Assembly (NCBI GenBank): GCA_900314255.1
Contig: OMUP01000137.1
Location: forward strand, 36,371-100,370
Origin: an uncultured Lachnospiraceae bacterium
GTDB taxonomy: Bacteria; Bacillota; Clostridia; Lachnospirales; Lachnospiraceae
Length of the DNA: 64,000 nt
Direction of reading: 5' to 3'
Part shown: piece by piece, positions 25,608 to 35,003 of the stretch
Position numbering within the stretch: position 1 is the first letter of the stretch
Layout: each line of letters starts with the position of its first letter
Position numbers and translations under genes: made by a program
Notes under the pieces: generated by a model
Database searches by the model: none
Told to the model about the DNA's origin: nothing
Seen by the model: the letters and a program-made list of their open reading frames with translations, nothing else

Positions 25608-26226
25608 GATAAAGTCCCTTCTCTCTGATATACGAAAGCGTTTCCGGAGGAATCAGGTCTGTTACATCCTTTCCCTCCCGGATATCCTGCCGGATTTCCG
25701 TTGAACTGTGTTCAAACGGCCGGATCTTCAGCGGCCGGATATCGGCCTCGTAGAGTTTCTGAAGCATTTCCCGATGCCGGGCGGCTTCCTTTCGCAGAGC
25801 TTCGCCGCGCTCAGCCGCCAGAATAATACAGTTCCTCAGGAACCAGCCGCAGTCTTTCCAAGTCTCCATATAGGCGAGCGAATCCGCACCGACTATAAAG
25901 TACAGCTCATCGGCAAATGGAAGCAGATCCCGGATTGTGTCGCAAGTGTATGTATATCCTCCGCGGTCGACGTCGATCGTACTCAGCTTCATGTACGGAA
26001 ACGGGCCGATGGCCTTGCTGACCATCTCGCAGCGTATGTCAGCCGGAAGAAGTTCGGATGCACTTTTATAATAGGTATCCGATGTCGGACACAGAAGAAT
26101 TTCCGGAATGCAGTACTGCTCGTGGGCAGCCTGCGCCATTTCCAGATGTCCGAAATGAATCGGATTAAAGGAACCGCCCAGAACGCCAAGACGTCTGACG
26201 GATTCCTGATCCTGTCCCCCGCTCAT
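25600..26226 (-). CDS. nadD: Nicotinate-nucleotide adenylyltransferase
   Basis: 208 aa. Nucleotidyltransferase with LGGSFNPIHFGHLEMAQ (the GxFxPxHxGH motif, about residues 16-32) and the C-terminal STEIRQDIREG (ISSTxIR motif). Makes deamido-NAD from nicotinate mononucleotide and ATP. Overlaps yhbY by four bases (ATGA) and yqeK by eight. Ordinary length. Confidence 0.95.
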   Translation of the reverse strand: MSGGQDQESVRRLGVLGGSFNPIHFGHLEMAQAAHEQYCIPEILLCPTSDTYYKSASELLPADIRCEMVSKAIGPFPYMKLSTIDVDRGGYTYTCDTIRDLLPFADELYFIVGADSLAYMETWKDCGWFLRNCIILAAERGEALRKEAARHREMLQKLYEADIRPLKIRPFEHSSTEIRQDIREGKDVTDLIPPETLSYIREKGLYLG

Positions 26227-26516
26227 GGAAGCTGGATCTTGCTCCTGGTCGGATCCGGATTTTCCTTGTAGAGAACGATCTTTTTCCCGATGATCTGCAC
26301 CACCTGAGAGTGTGTGCGCTTTGATATGGTATCAGCAAGCTCCTTCGGATCATCCGCACAGTTCTGAAGGACTGATATTTTGATCAGCTCTCTGGCTTTT
26401 AACGCATCGGCGATCGCCTGTGTGAATTCCGGCGTTATGCTGGATTTTCCGATCTGATAGATAGGATCCATTGTCATGGCAAGGCTTTTAAGGTAGGCTC
26501 TCTGTCTGCTGTTCAT
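26223..26516 (-). CDS. yhbY: YhbY-family RNA-binding protein
   Basis: 97 aa from ATG 26516 (GAGGAG about nine bases upstream; TTG 26522 is less likely). Single CRM domain: MTMDPIYQIGKSSITPEF and the KRTHSQVVQIIGKKIVLYK strand region. Associates with pre-50S ribosomal particles. Gene order after obgE matches other Firmicutes. Confidence 0.93.
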   Translation of the reverse strand: MNSRQRAYLKSLAMTMDPIYQIGKSSITPEFTQAIADALKARELIKISVLQNCADDPKELADTISKRTHSQVVQIIGKKIVLYKENPDPTRSKIQLP

Positions 26517-26532
26517 CTGCAAAACTCCTCAA

Positions 26533-27852
26533 TTATTCATAGTAATCAAAAGCAAGAGCGTTCTCGTCGCCGTCGGATCCGACTCTTACCGTGTCGCCGT
26601 CCTGAATTCCAAGTGCTTTAAGTTCGTCGAGAATTCCGGTCTCTTTCAGATATTTCTGGAAGAACTGGAAGCCCTTCTCTGCCTCAAGGTTCGTGTATCC
26701 CAGCATCCGGTCAATCCTCGGACCAAACACCAGGAATGTGTGCGGATCTTCATTTGACACTGTTACTGTGTAGCTTTCCTTCGGATCATCAAAGAGCATA
26801 TCCGGCTCAACCTGGCTTTCAAAACGTACCGGCTTTGGCGCTGCCGTGTCAAGCAGATGCTTTACATAAAAGAGCAGTTCCTTTACTCCCTGGCCGCTGA
26901 CAGCAGAAATCGCGAATACCTTTACCGTGTCGGATTCAAATTCGCGGCGGATTTTTGCGACCGGATCCTCTTCTCCGTCCGCCACGGTTACAGCATCTAT
27001 CTTATTGCAGGCAATAACCTGCGGTTTCTTCAGCAGTTTCGTGTCATACTTTGCAAGTTCTGAATTAATCGTCCGGATGTCCTCTGCCGGATCCCGACCG
27101 TCGGAACCGGCCACATCAACCATGTGAATCAGAACACGGCAGCGCTCGATGTGGCGCAGAAACTCATGTCCAAGTCCGACTCCTTCGGATGCTCCTTCAA
27201 TCAGACCTGGTATATCCGCGATCACAAAGCCGCCGGCTCCCTGCGGAAGATCCACAACCCCCAGATTGGGCTGAAGCGTGGTAAACGGGTAATTGGCAAT
27301 CTTCGGATCCGCATTGGTCACGCGGGCAAGCAGCGTAGACTTTCCAGCATTCGGGAAACCGACAAGTCCCACGTCTGCGATGCACTTGAGTTCGAGACGC
27401 ACCCAGAGACCTCTTGCTTCCTGTCCCGGCTGGGCATACTGCGGTGCCTGCATCGTCGGTGTCGCGTAGTTCATGTTGCCTTTCCCGCCCCGGCCGCCGT
27501 GCAGGAGAACCAGACGGTCCTGACCGGCAGACATATCCGCGATAACGCGTTCTCCGGCGTCATCATAAATGACGGTGCCTTCCGGAACTTTAATGATCAA
27601 ATCTTTTCCGGATTTCCCGGTACAGCGCTTTGCGCCGCCTTCCTGCCCGGATTCAGCCACATACTTGGAGTTAACACGGAAATCACTCAGGGTGTTCATG
27701 CCTTTGTCGACGACAAAGATGACATCGCCGCCTTTTCCGCCATTCCCGCCGTCCGGACCGCCGGCCGGAACAAATTTTTCCCTGCGGAAACTGATATGTC
27801 CGTTCCCGCCCTTTCCGGATTTGATATAAATTCTTGCTCTGTCGGCGAACAT
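26533..27852 (-). CDS. obgE: GTPase Obg
   Basis: 439 aa from ATG 27852, preceded by AGGAGGTG; the longer open frame upstream runs through a terminator. Three domains: glycine-rich OBG fold (1-158; GKGGNGHISFRREKFVPAGGP), GTPase (GFPNAGKSTL, DIPGLIEGA, NKID; about 159-335), and the C-terminal OCT domain typical of Gram-positive Obg. Needed for 50S maturation and stress signalling. Follows rpmA as is usual, separated by an attenuating terminator. Confidence 0.97.
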   Translation of the reverse strand: MFADRARIYIKSGKGGNGHISFRREKFVPAGGPDGGNGGKGGDVIFVVDKGMNTLSDFRVNSKYVAESGQEGGAKRCTGKSGKDLIIKVPEGTVIYDDAGERVIADMSAGQDRLVLLHGGRGGKGNMNYATPTMQAPQYAQPGQEARGLWVRLELKCIADVGLVGFPNAGKSTLLARVTNADPKIANYPFTTLQPNLGVVDLPQGAGGFVIADIPGLIEGASEGVGLGHEFLRHIERCRVLIHMVDVAGSDGRDPAEDIRTINSELAKYDTKLLKKPQVIACNKIDAVTVADGEEDPVAKIRREFESDTVKVFAISAVSGQGVKELLFYVKHLLDTAAPKPVRFESQVEPDMLFDDPKESYTVTVSNEDPHTFLVFGPRIDRMLGYTNLEAEKGFQFFQKYLKETGILDELKALGIQDGDTVRVGSDGDENALAFDYYE

Positions 27853-27870
27853 GTTACCACCTCCTGAATA

Positions 27871-27908
27871 AAAAACTCCGGCCTTTCGATACATCGAAGG
27901 TCCGGAGT
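27871..27908 (-). terminator. Terminator between rpmA and obgE
   Basis: On the minus strand ACTCCGG...CTTCGAT pairs with ATCGAAA...CCGGAGT, with a small internal mismatch and a four-base loop, followed by TTTTT. It probably lets only part of the ribosomal-protein transcription continue into obgE. Confidence 0.85.
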
Positions 27909-27938
27909 CCTGTGAATCAGTCTTTTCTGAATTTCCGA

Positions 27939-28229
27939 TCAGTCGTTCTGAGCGGCCGGGTATACAGAAACCTGCTTCTTGTCTCTGCCCTTGCGCTCGA
28001 AACGCACGGTACCGTCAACCAGTGCGAACAGCGTGTCATCGCCGCCGCGGCCTACGTTAACGCCCGGAAGGATCTTCGTTCCGCGCTGTCTGTAAAGGAT
28101 GTTGCCGGCAAGAACAAACTGTCCGTCTGCTCTCTTTGCGCCCAGTCTCTTGGACTCGGAATCTCTGCCGTTCTTGGTAGAACCAACGCCCTTTTTATGC
28201 GCGAATAACTGAAGGTTTAAAAATAACAT
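27939..28229 (-). CDS. rpmA: Ribosomal protein L27 with cleavable N-terminus
   Basis: 96 aa. After an N-terminal extension MLFLNLQLF the conserved L27 start [19 protein letters not shown] follows. In Firmicutes this extension is removed by the protease Prp after Phe9, exposing the Ala that reaches the peptidyl-transferase centre. prp is the next gene upstream (two-base gap), consistent with that maturation. Part of the rplU-prp-rpmA operon. Confidence 0.97.
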   Translation of the reverse strand: MLFLNLQLFAHKKGVGSTKNGRDSESKRLGAKRADGQFVLAGNILYRQRGTKILPGVNVGRGGDDTLFALVDGTVRFERKGRDKKQVSVYPAAQND

Positions 28230-28231
28230 CT

Positions 28232-28561
28232 CTATACCTCCTCGTAAACCAGTGAAATGTTGTCGGGATGCGCTTCAGCCAGATCATAGATGCTGGACTC
28301 AAAGCTCTCAAGCGCTACCCGGCTCTCCCTGCTGGGAGACTCTGCCGTCAGATTGAATACAACCTCCGGCTTTTCCTCATCCACGGTGTTTTCACAGGCA
28401 TCGTCCGTGAATTCACAGATCATGCCGATCGTATGAGAAACCAGCGTGGACACTGCTGCACAGAGAACATCGTTGCCCTCCAGTCGGAAGTCTACGTGTC
28501 CCTCAACAGAAAATCCCGTAATATCGCCCTTTGCGTTCTTACGGATTGTCACCTGCGTCAT
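28232..28561 (-). CDS. prp: L27-processing cysteine protease Prp
   Basis: 109 aa. Contains the catalytic pair His22 (VEGHVDF) and Cys34 (NDVLCAAVS), in the same positions as in Staphylococcus Prp. It cleaves the L27 extension. Lies between rplU and rpmA, the standard Firmicute arrangement (ysxB in Bacillus). Confidence 0.95.
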   Translation of the reverse strand: MTQVTIRKNAKGDITGFSVEGHVDFRLEGNDVLCAAVSTLVSHTIGMICEFTDDACENTVDEEKPEVVFNLTAESPSRESRVALESFESSIYDLAEAHPDNISLVYEEV

Positions 28562-28573
28562 GTTTAAACCTTC

Positions 28574-28882
28574 TCAGGCGTTGATCTTTTCGATCTTGAC
28601 AGCGGTGTAGGCCTGTCTGTGGCCGTTCTTCTTTGCATAGCCGGTCTTCGGCTTGTAATGGTAAACGATGACCTTCTTGCCGCGTCCTTCTTCGACAACA
28701 CTGCCGGTAACGGTAGCGCCAGCAACGGTAGGATTTCCTACCTTTGCGTCCTCGCCGGAAACGAAAAGAACCTGGTCAAACGTAACAGAATCACCGGCGT
28801 TCTTACCAAGCTTTTCAACTCTGACGATATCGCCTTCGGAAACTGTGTACTGCTTACCACCTGTTGCAATAACTGCGTACAT
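28574..28882 (-). CDS. rplU: Ribosomal protein L21
   Basis: 102 aa: [20 protein letters not shown] at the start, [21 protein letters not shown] near the end. 23S rRNA-binding large-subunit protein. First gene of the rplU-prp-rpmA operon, with a dedicated promoter and an L21-type leader upstream (ribosome site AGGAGGTG). Confidence 0.98.
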   Translation of the reverse strand: MYAVIATGGKQYTVSEGDIVRVEKLGKNAGDSVTFDQVLFVSGEDAKVGNPTVAGATVTGSVVEEGRGKKVIVYHYKPKTGYAKKNGHRQAYTAVKIEKINA

Positions 28883-28960
28883 AATGGCACCTCCTGATAA
28901 ATACTCGCCGGCTTCGGGGGCTTTTCAGCACTTTACCCACACCGAGCGGCACACAGAAAA
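28883..28960 (-). ncRNA. Probable L21 leader RNA
   Basis: The transcribed stretch from about 28957 to the rplU start contains GTAAAGTGCTGAAAAGCC, CCCGAAGCCGGCGAGT and the AGGAGGTG ribosome site, resembling the L21 leader found upstream of rplU in Firmicutes. Such leaders let L21 regulate its own operon. Identification rests on recalled similarity, not an alignment. Confidence 0.55.
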
Positions 28961-28961
28961 T

Positions 28962-28991
28962 ATAATATACTAACCCCGCAAGCCCTGTCAA
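28962..28991 (-). promoter_or_regulatory. Promoter of the rplU operon
   Basis: Minus-strand consensus -35 TTGACA (28991-28986) with TATATT at 16 bases or TATTAT at 18 bases spacing (28969-28962). AT-rich start region; strong promoter as expected for ribosomal proteins. Confidence 0.8.
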
Positions 28992-29020
28992 GATATTTAA
29001 ATAAAAAATAGAAACTTATC

Positions 29021-29542
29021 TTACAGAAAAAACAAAAAGCCGAAGGCGAGCCCTATTCCCCATCCGGCCAAAAGATCCTTCGGGAAGTGTACACCTGCCA
29101 GAAGTCTCGTGACAGAAATCAGAAATGCCAGGACAAAGAGAATGATCCCTGTATGGATCGAAACAAAGCATCCGGCAGATGCAATCACGACTGCACTGGC
29201 CGAGTGGCGGCTCGGAAACGATTCGCCTCTTTTGTCCTTTTCAACCAGGGATTTAACCGGATAGACACAGTACGGTCTATCGAAATCAAATCTTTTCCTT
29301 AATAATGTGACAGTAAGAAAAAGCGCCGCCGGAATCAGAAGTTCCTTGAAAAGCAAAGTGCGCCGTTCAAAAAAGAAGCAGTGCAGAATTATACAGGCAT
29401 AGAAAGCTGCCACCAGCACAGGAAGCCCTTTATAGGCAGCCTTCAGAATCTTCCGCGCTGCGGTATGTTTTTGAAACCACGCAAAAACTTTCGGATAGAT
29501 GGATTCATAATACCGGCTTTTCTGCAAATGCTTCATAGACAT
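29021..29542 (-). CDS. PAP2-family phosphatase
   Basis: 173 aa integral membrane protein. The three acid-phosphatase motifs are present: RKRFDFDRP, SFPSRHSAS and VTRLLAGVHFPKDLLAG, with five or so membrane helices. Likely dephosphorylates lipid phosphates such as undecaprenyl pyrophosphate or phosphatidylglycerol phosphate; which one is not clear. Start overlaps the end of the RNase G gene by 38 bases, so it is translated as part of that operon. Confidence 0.9.
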   Translation of the reverse strand: MSMKHLQKSRYYESIYPKVFAWFQKHTAARKILKAAYKGLPVLVAAFYACIILHCFFFERRTLLFKELLIPAALFLTVTLLRKRFDFDRPYCVYPVKSLVEKDKRGESFPSRHSASAVVIASAGCFVSIHTGIILFVLAFLISVTRLLAGVHFPKDLLAGWGIGLAFGFLFFL

Positions 29543-30716
29543 TTCTGCCTTCTTTTTTTCTTGTGATTTCTACCAGACCAAGCCGGGTCATGTCCAGAAC
29601 CTGCACTGGTACCGGGTCATCCTTCACCGCCTGTCGAAGATTTTTAAGAAGAAGCTTGTTATTTTCTTCAGATTTCATATTAATGAAATCCACAAGAATC
29701 ATACCACTCAGATTGCGCATTCTGAGCTGTCTGGCAACCTCTTCTGCTGCTTCCAGATTGACTGAGAGCTTCTTTTTCTCCGAAAAAGCCGGCCCGCTGC
29801 TGCTCGAGGCTGCTGCGTTGACATCGATCGCAGTCAGCGCCTCTGTCCGGTCAATATACAGATTTGCGCCGCTTTTCATATGAACAATCCGGGCCAGCGC
29901 TCTGTCGCGGTTCGTCTTCAAAGAATACAGCTTATAAAGCGGATACGAAGGGTCGTCGTACAGTTTAACGTCCACCTGTCCTTCCGCAAAGAAGCATTTA
30001 AGAGTTTCATAAATTTCCGGAAGATCCGTTGTCACCTCCGGCACTGTATCCGAATGCAGCTGGCAGATTTCACTTATCAGTTCACCGGGTCCTTCTCCTA
30101 CTTTTGTACAGGGACCAGCCGTCCTGGCACTTTGCAGAATACGGGTCATCGCACGCATGAGCCTTTCGGCCTCTGACAGCACGGCACCTGGTGCGGCGCC
30201 GGCCGTACTGGTTCGCACTATAAATCCAAAATCCGGAAGCGACGGATCTCTGGCGGCATTTGCCAGGAGAGCCGCAAGAGATGCTTTTAAATCCGGATCC
30301 TGCTGAGCCGTTTTCAGCTTCTTTGAGAAATGAACAGCCCCGTCTCCCACCACAAGAACCAGGAAATAGCCGGTCAGCGACAGCTCCGAGGTAAGAAGGG
30401 CTTCTTTCGGAGCGATGGCCGGACGTTTTACCTGCACGACAATCCGGTCGCCTCCTTTCGGAGTGTGCGTCTGTCCCGGATACTCCGGCCAGAAGGCATA
30501 GCGGTTGTCTTTCAGTGAATAATAGCCGCGCTCGCCTTTTTGAAACTCGATAAAACAGCAGTCAAGCTGCGGGACAATCCGCTCGATGCGTCCCACGTAA
30601 AAACACCCGGCCGGGCTGTCCGGATCCGGAGCATTGATCCGGACACAGTGCCCGTCCAGGAAATATGCGCTGACAAGTCTTCCGTCCAGTTTTGTGATAA
30701 CTGCTTTGGCTTTCAC
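29505..30716 (-). CDS. rng: RNase E/G-family ribonuclease
   Basis: 403 aa, GTG start. N-terminal S1 domain (GCFYVGRIERIVPQLDCCFIEF, about 37-115) and the catalytic DNase I-like region with TAIDVNAA (catalytic Asp and Asn) and MILVDFINMK (catalytic Asp kept; the following family Asp is Asn). The chain ends soon after the core and lacks the Cys-rich zinc-link CPxCxG of E. coli RNase E/G (489 aa for RNase G), so quaternary structure may differ. Processes rRNA and decays mRNA. Position upstream of rplU is typical. Confidence 0.9.
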   Translation of the reverse strand: MKAKAVITKLDGRLVSAYFLDGHCVRINAPDPDSPAGCFYVGRIERIVPQLDCCFIEFQKGERGYYSLKDNRYAFWPEYPGQTHTPKGGDRIVVQVKRPAIAPKEALLTSELSLTGYFLVLVVGDGAVHFSKKLKTAQQDPDLKASLAALLANAARDPSLPDFGFIVRTSTAGAAPGAVLSEAERLMRAMTRILQSARTAGPCTKVGEGPGELISEICQLHSDTVPEVTTDLPEIYETLKCFFAEGQVDVKLYDDPSYPLYKLYSLKTNRDRALARIVHMKSGANLYIDRTEALTAIDVNAAASSSSGPAFSEKKKLSVNLEAAEEVARQLRMRNLSGMILVDFINMKSEENNKLLLKNLRQAVKDDPVPVQVLDMTRLGLVEITRKKEGRNVYEAFAEKPVL

Positions 30717-30724
30717 GTCTATTA

Positions 30725-31699
30725 TCAGATCTCCAGAAGAGTACGGTAAAAACAGGTCCTGTGACCCGTGTGACAGGCGCCGCCGATCTGTTTGACTTTC
30801 AGCAGCAGGGTGTCGGCGTCGCAGTCGACATACATCCGCTTGACATACTGAAGATGGCCGCTGGTAAGTCCCTTCGTCCAGAGCTCCTGCCGGCTGCGGC
30901 TGAAATACGTCGCCAGCCCGGTTTCGCAGGTCTTTCGGAAAGATTCTTCGTTCATATAAGCCATCATCAGAACTTCGCCTGTTCTGTCGTCCTGAACGAT
31001 GCAGGGGATCAGGCCGTTTGCGTCGAGTTTGAACTCCGTAAACGGCATCGCCGGATCCAGCGTGTGAACCGCGATCCCGGCTCCTTTCAGCTGCCGTTTC
31101 ATCTGCCAGAATGTCTCATCCGTCTCCGTGAGAAACTGGCCGGAAATTCCGAGCGCATTGCGTTTCTGCAGGATCTCGACAGCCTTCGCGTGATCCATTC
31201 TGTCGGCAAGTATAAGATAGTCCAGTCCGCCCGGCGCCATGTCCGGGATATCCGGAGAGATGACAAATGCAATCCGGTTCGCCGCCGCTTCACCGAGCGC
31301 GTCATTTCCGCCTGGGATGTGGTTCAAGGCGACCCGGCCGCTCCCATATCTGCGGCAGAGTTCTTCCATCAGATCGACATTGCTGATTCTCTCCTCATCG
31401 AGGATCACGACAGTTGCGCCGGCCTCAAAATAATGGTCGGCATCTTTCCGGCACAGGATATTGCCGCCGACCCATACCGGAATGTCAACAGACCGGCAGA
31501 TACCGCCGATGTCCCGCAGCGCCGCTTCCTGAGATTCCTTGTCGTAAGAATAGTCAAATATGAGAAGCGCATCGGCACCCCGGCGCTCCTGCAAGTCGGC
31601 CGCTTCCGGAATATCCCCTTCATATTTTTCCGTCAGATCCATGTCGCGGTAGGCGGCACCATCTTTTAAATATAAAACCGGTACAAGAATACGGTTCAT
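30725..31699 (-). CDS. hisI: HisA/HisF-like domain fused to phosphoribosyl-AMP cyclohydrolase
   Basis: 324 aa. Residues 1 to about 210 form a degenerate HisA/HisF-type barrel ([30 protein letters not shown]); residues about 220-324 are His[26 protein letters not shown], the metal motif DCDADTLLL and [12 protein letters not shown]. HisI opens the adenine ring of phosphoribosyl-AMP, third step of histidine synthesis. The chain ends right after HisI, so the usual HisE (phosphoribosyl-ATP pyrophosphatase) part of HisIE fusions is missing and is not elsewhere in the window. Last his gene of this operon. Confidence 0.9.
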   Translation of the reverse strand: MNRILVPVLYLKDGAAYRDMDLTEKYEGDIPEAADLQERRGADALLIFDYSYDKESQEAALRDIGGICRSVDIPVWVGGNILCRKDADHYFEAGATVVILDEERISNVDLMEELCRRYGSGRVALNHIPGGNDALGEAAANRIAFVISPDIPDMAPGGLDYLILADRMDHAKAVEILQKRNALGISGQFLTETDETFWQMKRQLKGAGIAVHTLDPAMPFTEFKLDANGLIPCIVQDDRTGEVLMMAYMNEESFRKTCETGLATYFSRSRQELWTKGLTSGHLQYVKRMYVDCDADTLLLKVKQIGGACHTGHRTCFYRTLLEI

Positions 31700-31702
31700 C
31701 TC

Positions 31703-32431
31703 TCACTCCTGTTTCCGCTCGAATCTTCGCACCGCTTCCGCCAGATTGATTTTCTTCTCATAAATAGCTTTGCCGATGATCACGCCGCTGATGCCTGCCG
31801 CTTCCAGATTTTCGAGGTCTTTCATGCAGGAAACACCGCCGGAGGCGATGACGTCAAGGCCGGTTTTCTCTGTGAGAAGTTTTGTCGCTTCGATATTCGG
31901 CCCTGAAAGCATGCCGTCTCTTGAAATATCTGTGTATATTATCGTGCGGATGCCGATATCCTTCATCTGCAGCGCCAGATCGAGACTGCTTACATTCGAT
32001 GTGCGCTCCCATGCATCGGTCGCCACCCATCCGTCTTTGGCGTCGATCCCGACGACAATCCGGGCGGCCCCGAATGTTTCAATTGCCTTGCGGACAAAGC
32101 CGGGATCTTCGACCGCTTTCGTGCCGATAATAACCCGGGAGACACCCTGATCAAGGACTTCTTCGATATCCTGAAGGGTCCTTATCCCGCCGCCAAGTTC
32201 AACCGGAATGCTGACGGTCTTTACGATTTCCCGCACAGCATCGGCATTATAGGAATGACCTTTTCTGGCGCCGTCCAGATCGACGTTGTGAATATAGGAG
32301 GCACCTGCCTTTTCAAAAGCAGAGGCTGCCTGCCAAGGGTGCTCATAGTATTCGGTCACCTCGTCGAAATCGCCTTTGCGCAGACGGACACAGTGTCCGT
32401 CTTTCATGTCGATCGCAGGGTATAGTTTCAT
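31703..32431 (-). CDS. hisA: ProFAR isomerase HisA
   Basis: 242 aa from ATG 32431, overlapping the hisB stop by one base (TGATG). Beta-alpha barrel with catalytic Asp in YPAIDMKDGHCVRL and the second Asp in IIYTDISRDGML. Isomerises phosphoribosyl-formimino AICAR-P. GGIRTLQDIEEVL and ASGGVSCMKDLE are the phosphate-binding segments. Next to the hisI fusion gene (three-base gap). Confidence 0.96.
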   Translation of the reverse strand: MKLYPAIDMKDGHCVRLRKGDFDEVTEYYEHPWQAASAFEKAGASYIHNVDLDGARKGHSYNADAVREIVKTVSIPVELGGGIRTLQDIEEVLDQGVSRVIIGTKAVEDPGFVRKAIETFGAARIVVGIDAKDGWVATDAWERTSNVSSLDLALQMKDIGIRTIIYTDISRDGMLSGPNIEATKLLTEKTGLDVIASGGVSCMKDLENLEAAGISGVIIGKAIYEKKINLAEAVRRFERKQE

Positions 32432-33027
32432 CACAGGCTTCCTTTCGTGGAAAGAACATCTTTGATCCGAGGATCCTTGGAAACAGCCATATCGAGTGCT
32501 CTGGCAAATGCTTTGTACATCCCCTCGATGATATGGTGGTCATTCTCGCCCGCCAGTTCCTTAAGATGCAGATTCATGCCGGCACTGTAGCTTACCGCAT
32601 AGAAAAACTCATGGACCATCTGTGTATCATAGGTGCCGACGCGCTCCGTGTGAAATGATGCGTCAAATCCGAGAACCGGCCGTCCGGAAAGATCAACGGC
32701 ACACAGAATAAGCGCCTCATCCATCGGCAGGATGCTCTCGCCGAAACGGCGGATTCCCTTTTTGTCTCCGACAGCCTCTGCGATGGCAGTTCCCAGTACA
32801 ATTCCGACATCCTCAATGGTGTGGTGACAGTCGACATCCAGATCCCCGGTGCAGGAAAGGGTCAGATCAAAAAAGCCGTGCTTTGCGAAGGACCGGAGCA
32901 TGTGATCCAGAAAACCAACGCCTGTAGAGACGTCACTTTTTCCTTCGCCGTCAAGATTCAGTGTACAGGTGATATCGGTCTCGGCCGTTTTGCGCGCCAC
33001 ATGCGCAATTCTCTTCTTTTCACTCAT
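32431..33027 (-). CDS. hisB: Imidazoleglycerol-phosphate dehydratase
   Basis: 198 aa monofunctional HisB: GVGFLDHMLRSFAKHGFFDL, DCHHTIEDVGIVLG and the C-terminal GENDHHIIEGMYKAFARAL hold the metal-binding histidines. Removes water from imidazoleglycerol phosphate. No histidinol-phosphatase part is fused, as expected for Firmicutes; the phosphatase is not in the window. Five bases after hisD. Confidence 0.96.
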   Translation of the reverse strand: MSEKKRIAHVARKTAETDITCTLNLDGEGKSDVSTGVGFLDHMLRSFAKHGFFDLTLSCTGDLDVDCHHTIEDVGIVLGTAIAEAVGDKKGIRRFGESILPMDEALILCAVDLSGRPVLGFDASFHTERVGTYDTQMVHEFFYAVSYSAGMNLHLKELAGENDHHIIEGMYKAFARALDMAVSKDPRIKDVLSTKGSL

Positions 33028-33032
33028 GACGT

Positions 33033-34340
33033 TTACTTCCTTCCGTCTTCGTTTTCAAAACGGACTCTGACAGCATTGGCATGAGCTGTAAGTCCCTCAG
33101 CCTCGGCGAAGGTTTCGATATCCTTGTGCATTTTCTGCAGGGCTTCACGTGAGCAGGAAATAATGCTGGACTTCTTCAGGAAATCTTCTACAGACAGGGC
33201 CGAGAAGAATCTCGCGGTTCCGTTGGTCGGGAGTACGTGATTCGGGCCGGCCATGTAATCGCCGAGCGGCTCGGAGCTGTTCTCGCCGAGGAAGATTGCG
33301 CCTGCATTGCGGACTTTGGTCATCGTATCCCACGGATCGGCGGTCACAATTTCAAGGTGCTCGGACGCGATCTCATTTACCATGCGGATGGCGGCGTCCA
33401 TGTCGGGCGCAATGAGAATGCAGCCGTAGTTGTCAAGAGAAGCGCGGATGATGTCGGCTCTGGAGAGTGTCTTGAGATACTCTTCGATTTCCGCAGATAC
33501 ATCCTGCGCGAGTTTCTCGGAAGTTGTCACGAGGATGGCGCTTGCAAGCTGGTCGTGCTCGGCCTGTGAAAGAAGGTCAGCTGCCACATAGTGTGCATTC
33601 GCTGTCTCATCGGCCAGGACCTGAACCTCTGACGGTCCGGCCACAGAATCGATGCCGACATACCCGAAGACCGCCTTTTTGGCGAGCGCAACGAAGATAT
33701 TGCCGGGGCCGGTGATCTTGTCGACCTTTGGGATGGACTCAGTGCCGAACGCCATGGCTGCGATGGCCTGGGCGCCGCCAGCCTTGTAGATCGTGTCCAC
33801 GCCTGCTTCGTGTGCAGCGACAAGCGTTGTCGGATATACTTTTCCTTCCGCGCTGCACGGAGTGCACATGATAATTTCATCGACACCGGCCACACGCGCC
33901 GGAATGACGTTCATCAGAACGGATGACGGATAAGCTGCCTTGCCGCCCGGAACATAGACACCGGCCCTGTGAAGCGGTGTCACGCGCTGTCCGAGAATCA
34001 TCCCGTCCGGTCTTGTGATGAACCAGGATTTCTGAAGCTCATTCTCATGGAAGGCGCGGATGTTGACGATCGCCTTGCGGATGACGTCAAGAAGCGCCGG
34101 ATCGACCAGTTTGTAGGCTTCCTCGATTTCCTTGTCCGTCACACGGATGTTGTCCGGATTCAGATCAGCCTTGTCGAATTTCTTTGTGTACGCAAAGAGA
34201 GCTGCATCGCCGTTATTTTTTACATCATCGAGAATCTCGTGCACGGTGCTTTCGTATTTTCCGTAGCTGCTGGGATTTCTCTTTTTCAGCAGTTCCTGAA
34301 TGCCTGTTTTTGTCTCCTCGGTAAGTTTTAAAATCCTCAT
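33033..34340 (-). CDS. hisD: Histidinol dehydrogenase
   Basis: 435 aa from ATG 34340 (AAGGAG seven bases upstream; a GTG directly before it is also open). Signature motifs: [21 protein letters not shown], the zinc region [29 protein letters not shown] and a C-terminal [14 protein letters not shown]. Oxidises histidinol to histidine in two NAD-dependent steps. Full length. Placed between hisG and hisB as in many Clostridia. Confidence 0.97.
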   Translation of the reverse strand: MRILKLTEETKTGIQELLKKRNPSSYGKYESTVHEILDDVKNNGDAALFAYTKKFDKADLNPDNIRVTDKEIEEAYKLVDPALLDVIRKAIVNIRAFHENELQKSWFITRPDGMILGQRVTPLHRAGVYVPGGKAAYPSSVLMNVIPARVAGVDEIIMCTPCSAEGKVYPTTLVAAHEAGVDTIYKAGGAQAIAAMAFGTESIPKVDKITGPGNIFVALAKKAVFGYVGIDSVAGPSEVQVLADETANAHYVAADLLSQAEHDQLASAILVTTSEKLAQDVSAEIEEYLKTLSRADIIRASLDNYGCILIAPDMDAAIRMVNEIASEHLEIVTADPWDTMTKVRNAGAIFLGENSSEPLGDYMAGPNHVLPTNGTARFFSALSVEDFLKKSSIISCSREALQKMHKDIETFAEAEGLTAHANAVRVRFENEDGRK

Positions 34341-34352
34341 CACGATTCTCCT

Positions 34353-35003
34353 TTATGCATTCTGACTTTCCTGATACTGACGGATATCCCGGATAAGATT
34401 CATGATCCGTTCATTTTCCATCTTCATGGATACCTGATTTACAACAATCCGGGCGGAAAGCGGAACAATTTCCTCCAGGACTTCAAGACCGTTTTCCTTT
34501 AAGGTCGTTCCTGTCTCGACAATATCGACGATCACTTCGGCAAGACCTACGATCGGCGCCAGTTCGACGGAGCCGTTGAGCTTGATGATTTCGACGGTCT
34601 GGTGCTTCTTGTTGTAAAAATAGTCCTTGGCAATGTTCGGATATTTGCTCGCCACGCGGATCAGCTCATGATGCTGCAGTTTTTCGGCGGCCTGCTTCGG
34701 CCCGGCGACACACATGCGGCAACGGCCGATTCCGAGATCATACACTTCGTAAAGTGCCCGTTTCTCCTCCAGCAGCGTGTCCTTTCCGACGATTCCGATG
34801 TCGGCAGCGCCGTACTCGACATACGTCGGAACATCCGACGGCTTCGCGAGGAAAAAGCGCACATGCTGTTCTTCGTTCGTGAAAATGAGTCTGCGGGTGT
34901 CAGGATCCTTCATCTCATCACAGGTTATGCCCACATGCTCCAGAATATCCATGGCACTCTTTGCCAGGCGCCCCTTTGCCAGGGCAAATGTCAGATACCG
35001 CAT
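34353..35003 (-). CDS. hisG: ATP phosphoribosyltransferase, short form
   Basis: 216 aa, short HisG without the C-terminal regulatory domain: [35 protein letters not shown] and the phosphate-binding [16 protein letters not shown]. First enzyme of histidine synthesis. Short HisG needs HisZ for activity and feedback control; hisZ is directly upstream, the two genes abutting with no gap. Confidence 0.96.
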   Translation of the reverse strand: MRYLTFALAKGRLAKSAMDILEHVGITCDEMKDPDTRRLIFTNEEQHVRFFLAKPSDVPTYVEYGAADIGIVGKDTLLEEKRALYEVYDLGIGRCRMCVAGPKQAAEKLQHHELIRVASKYPNIAKDYFYNKKHQTVEIIKLNGSVELAPIVGLAEVIVDIVETGTTLKENGLEVLEEIVPLSARIVVNQVSMKMENERIMNLIRDIRQYQESQNA

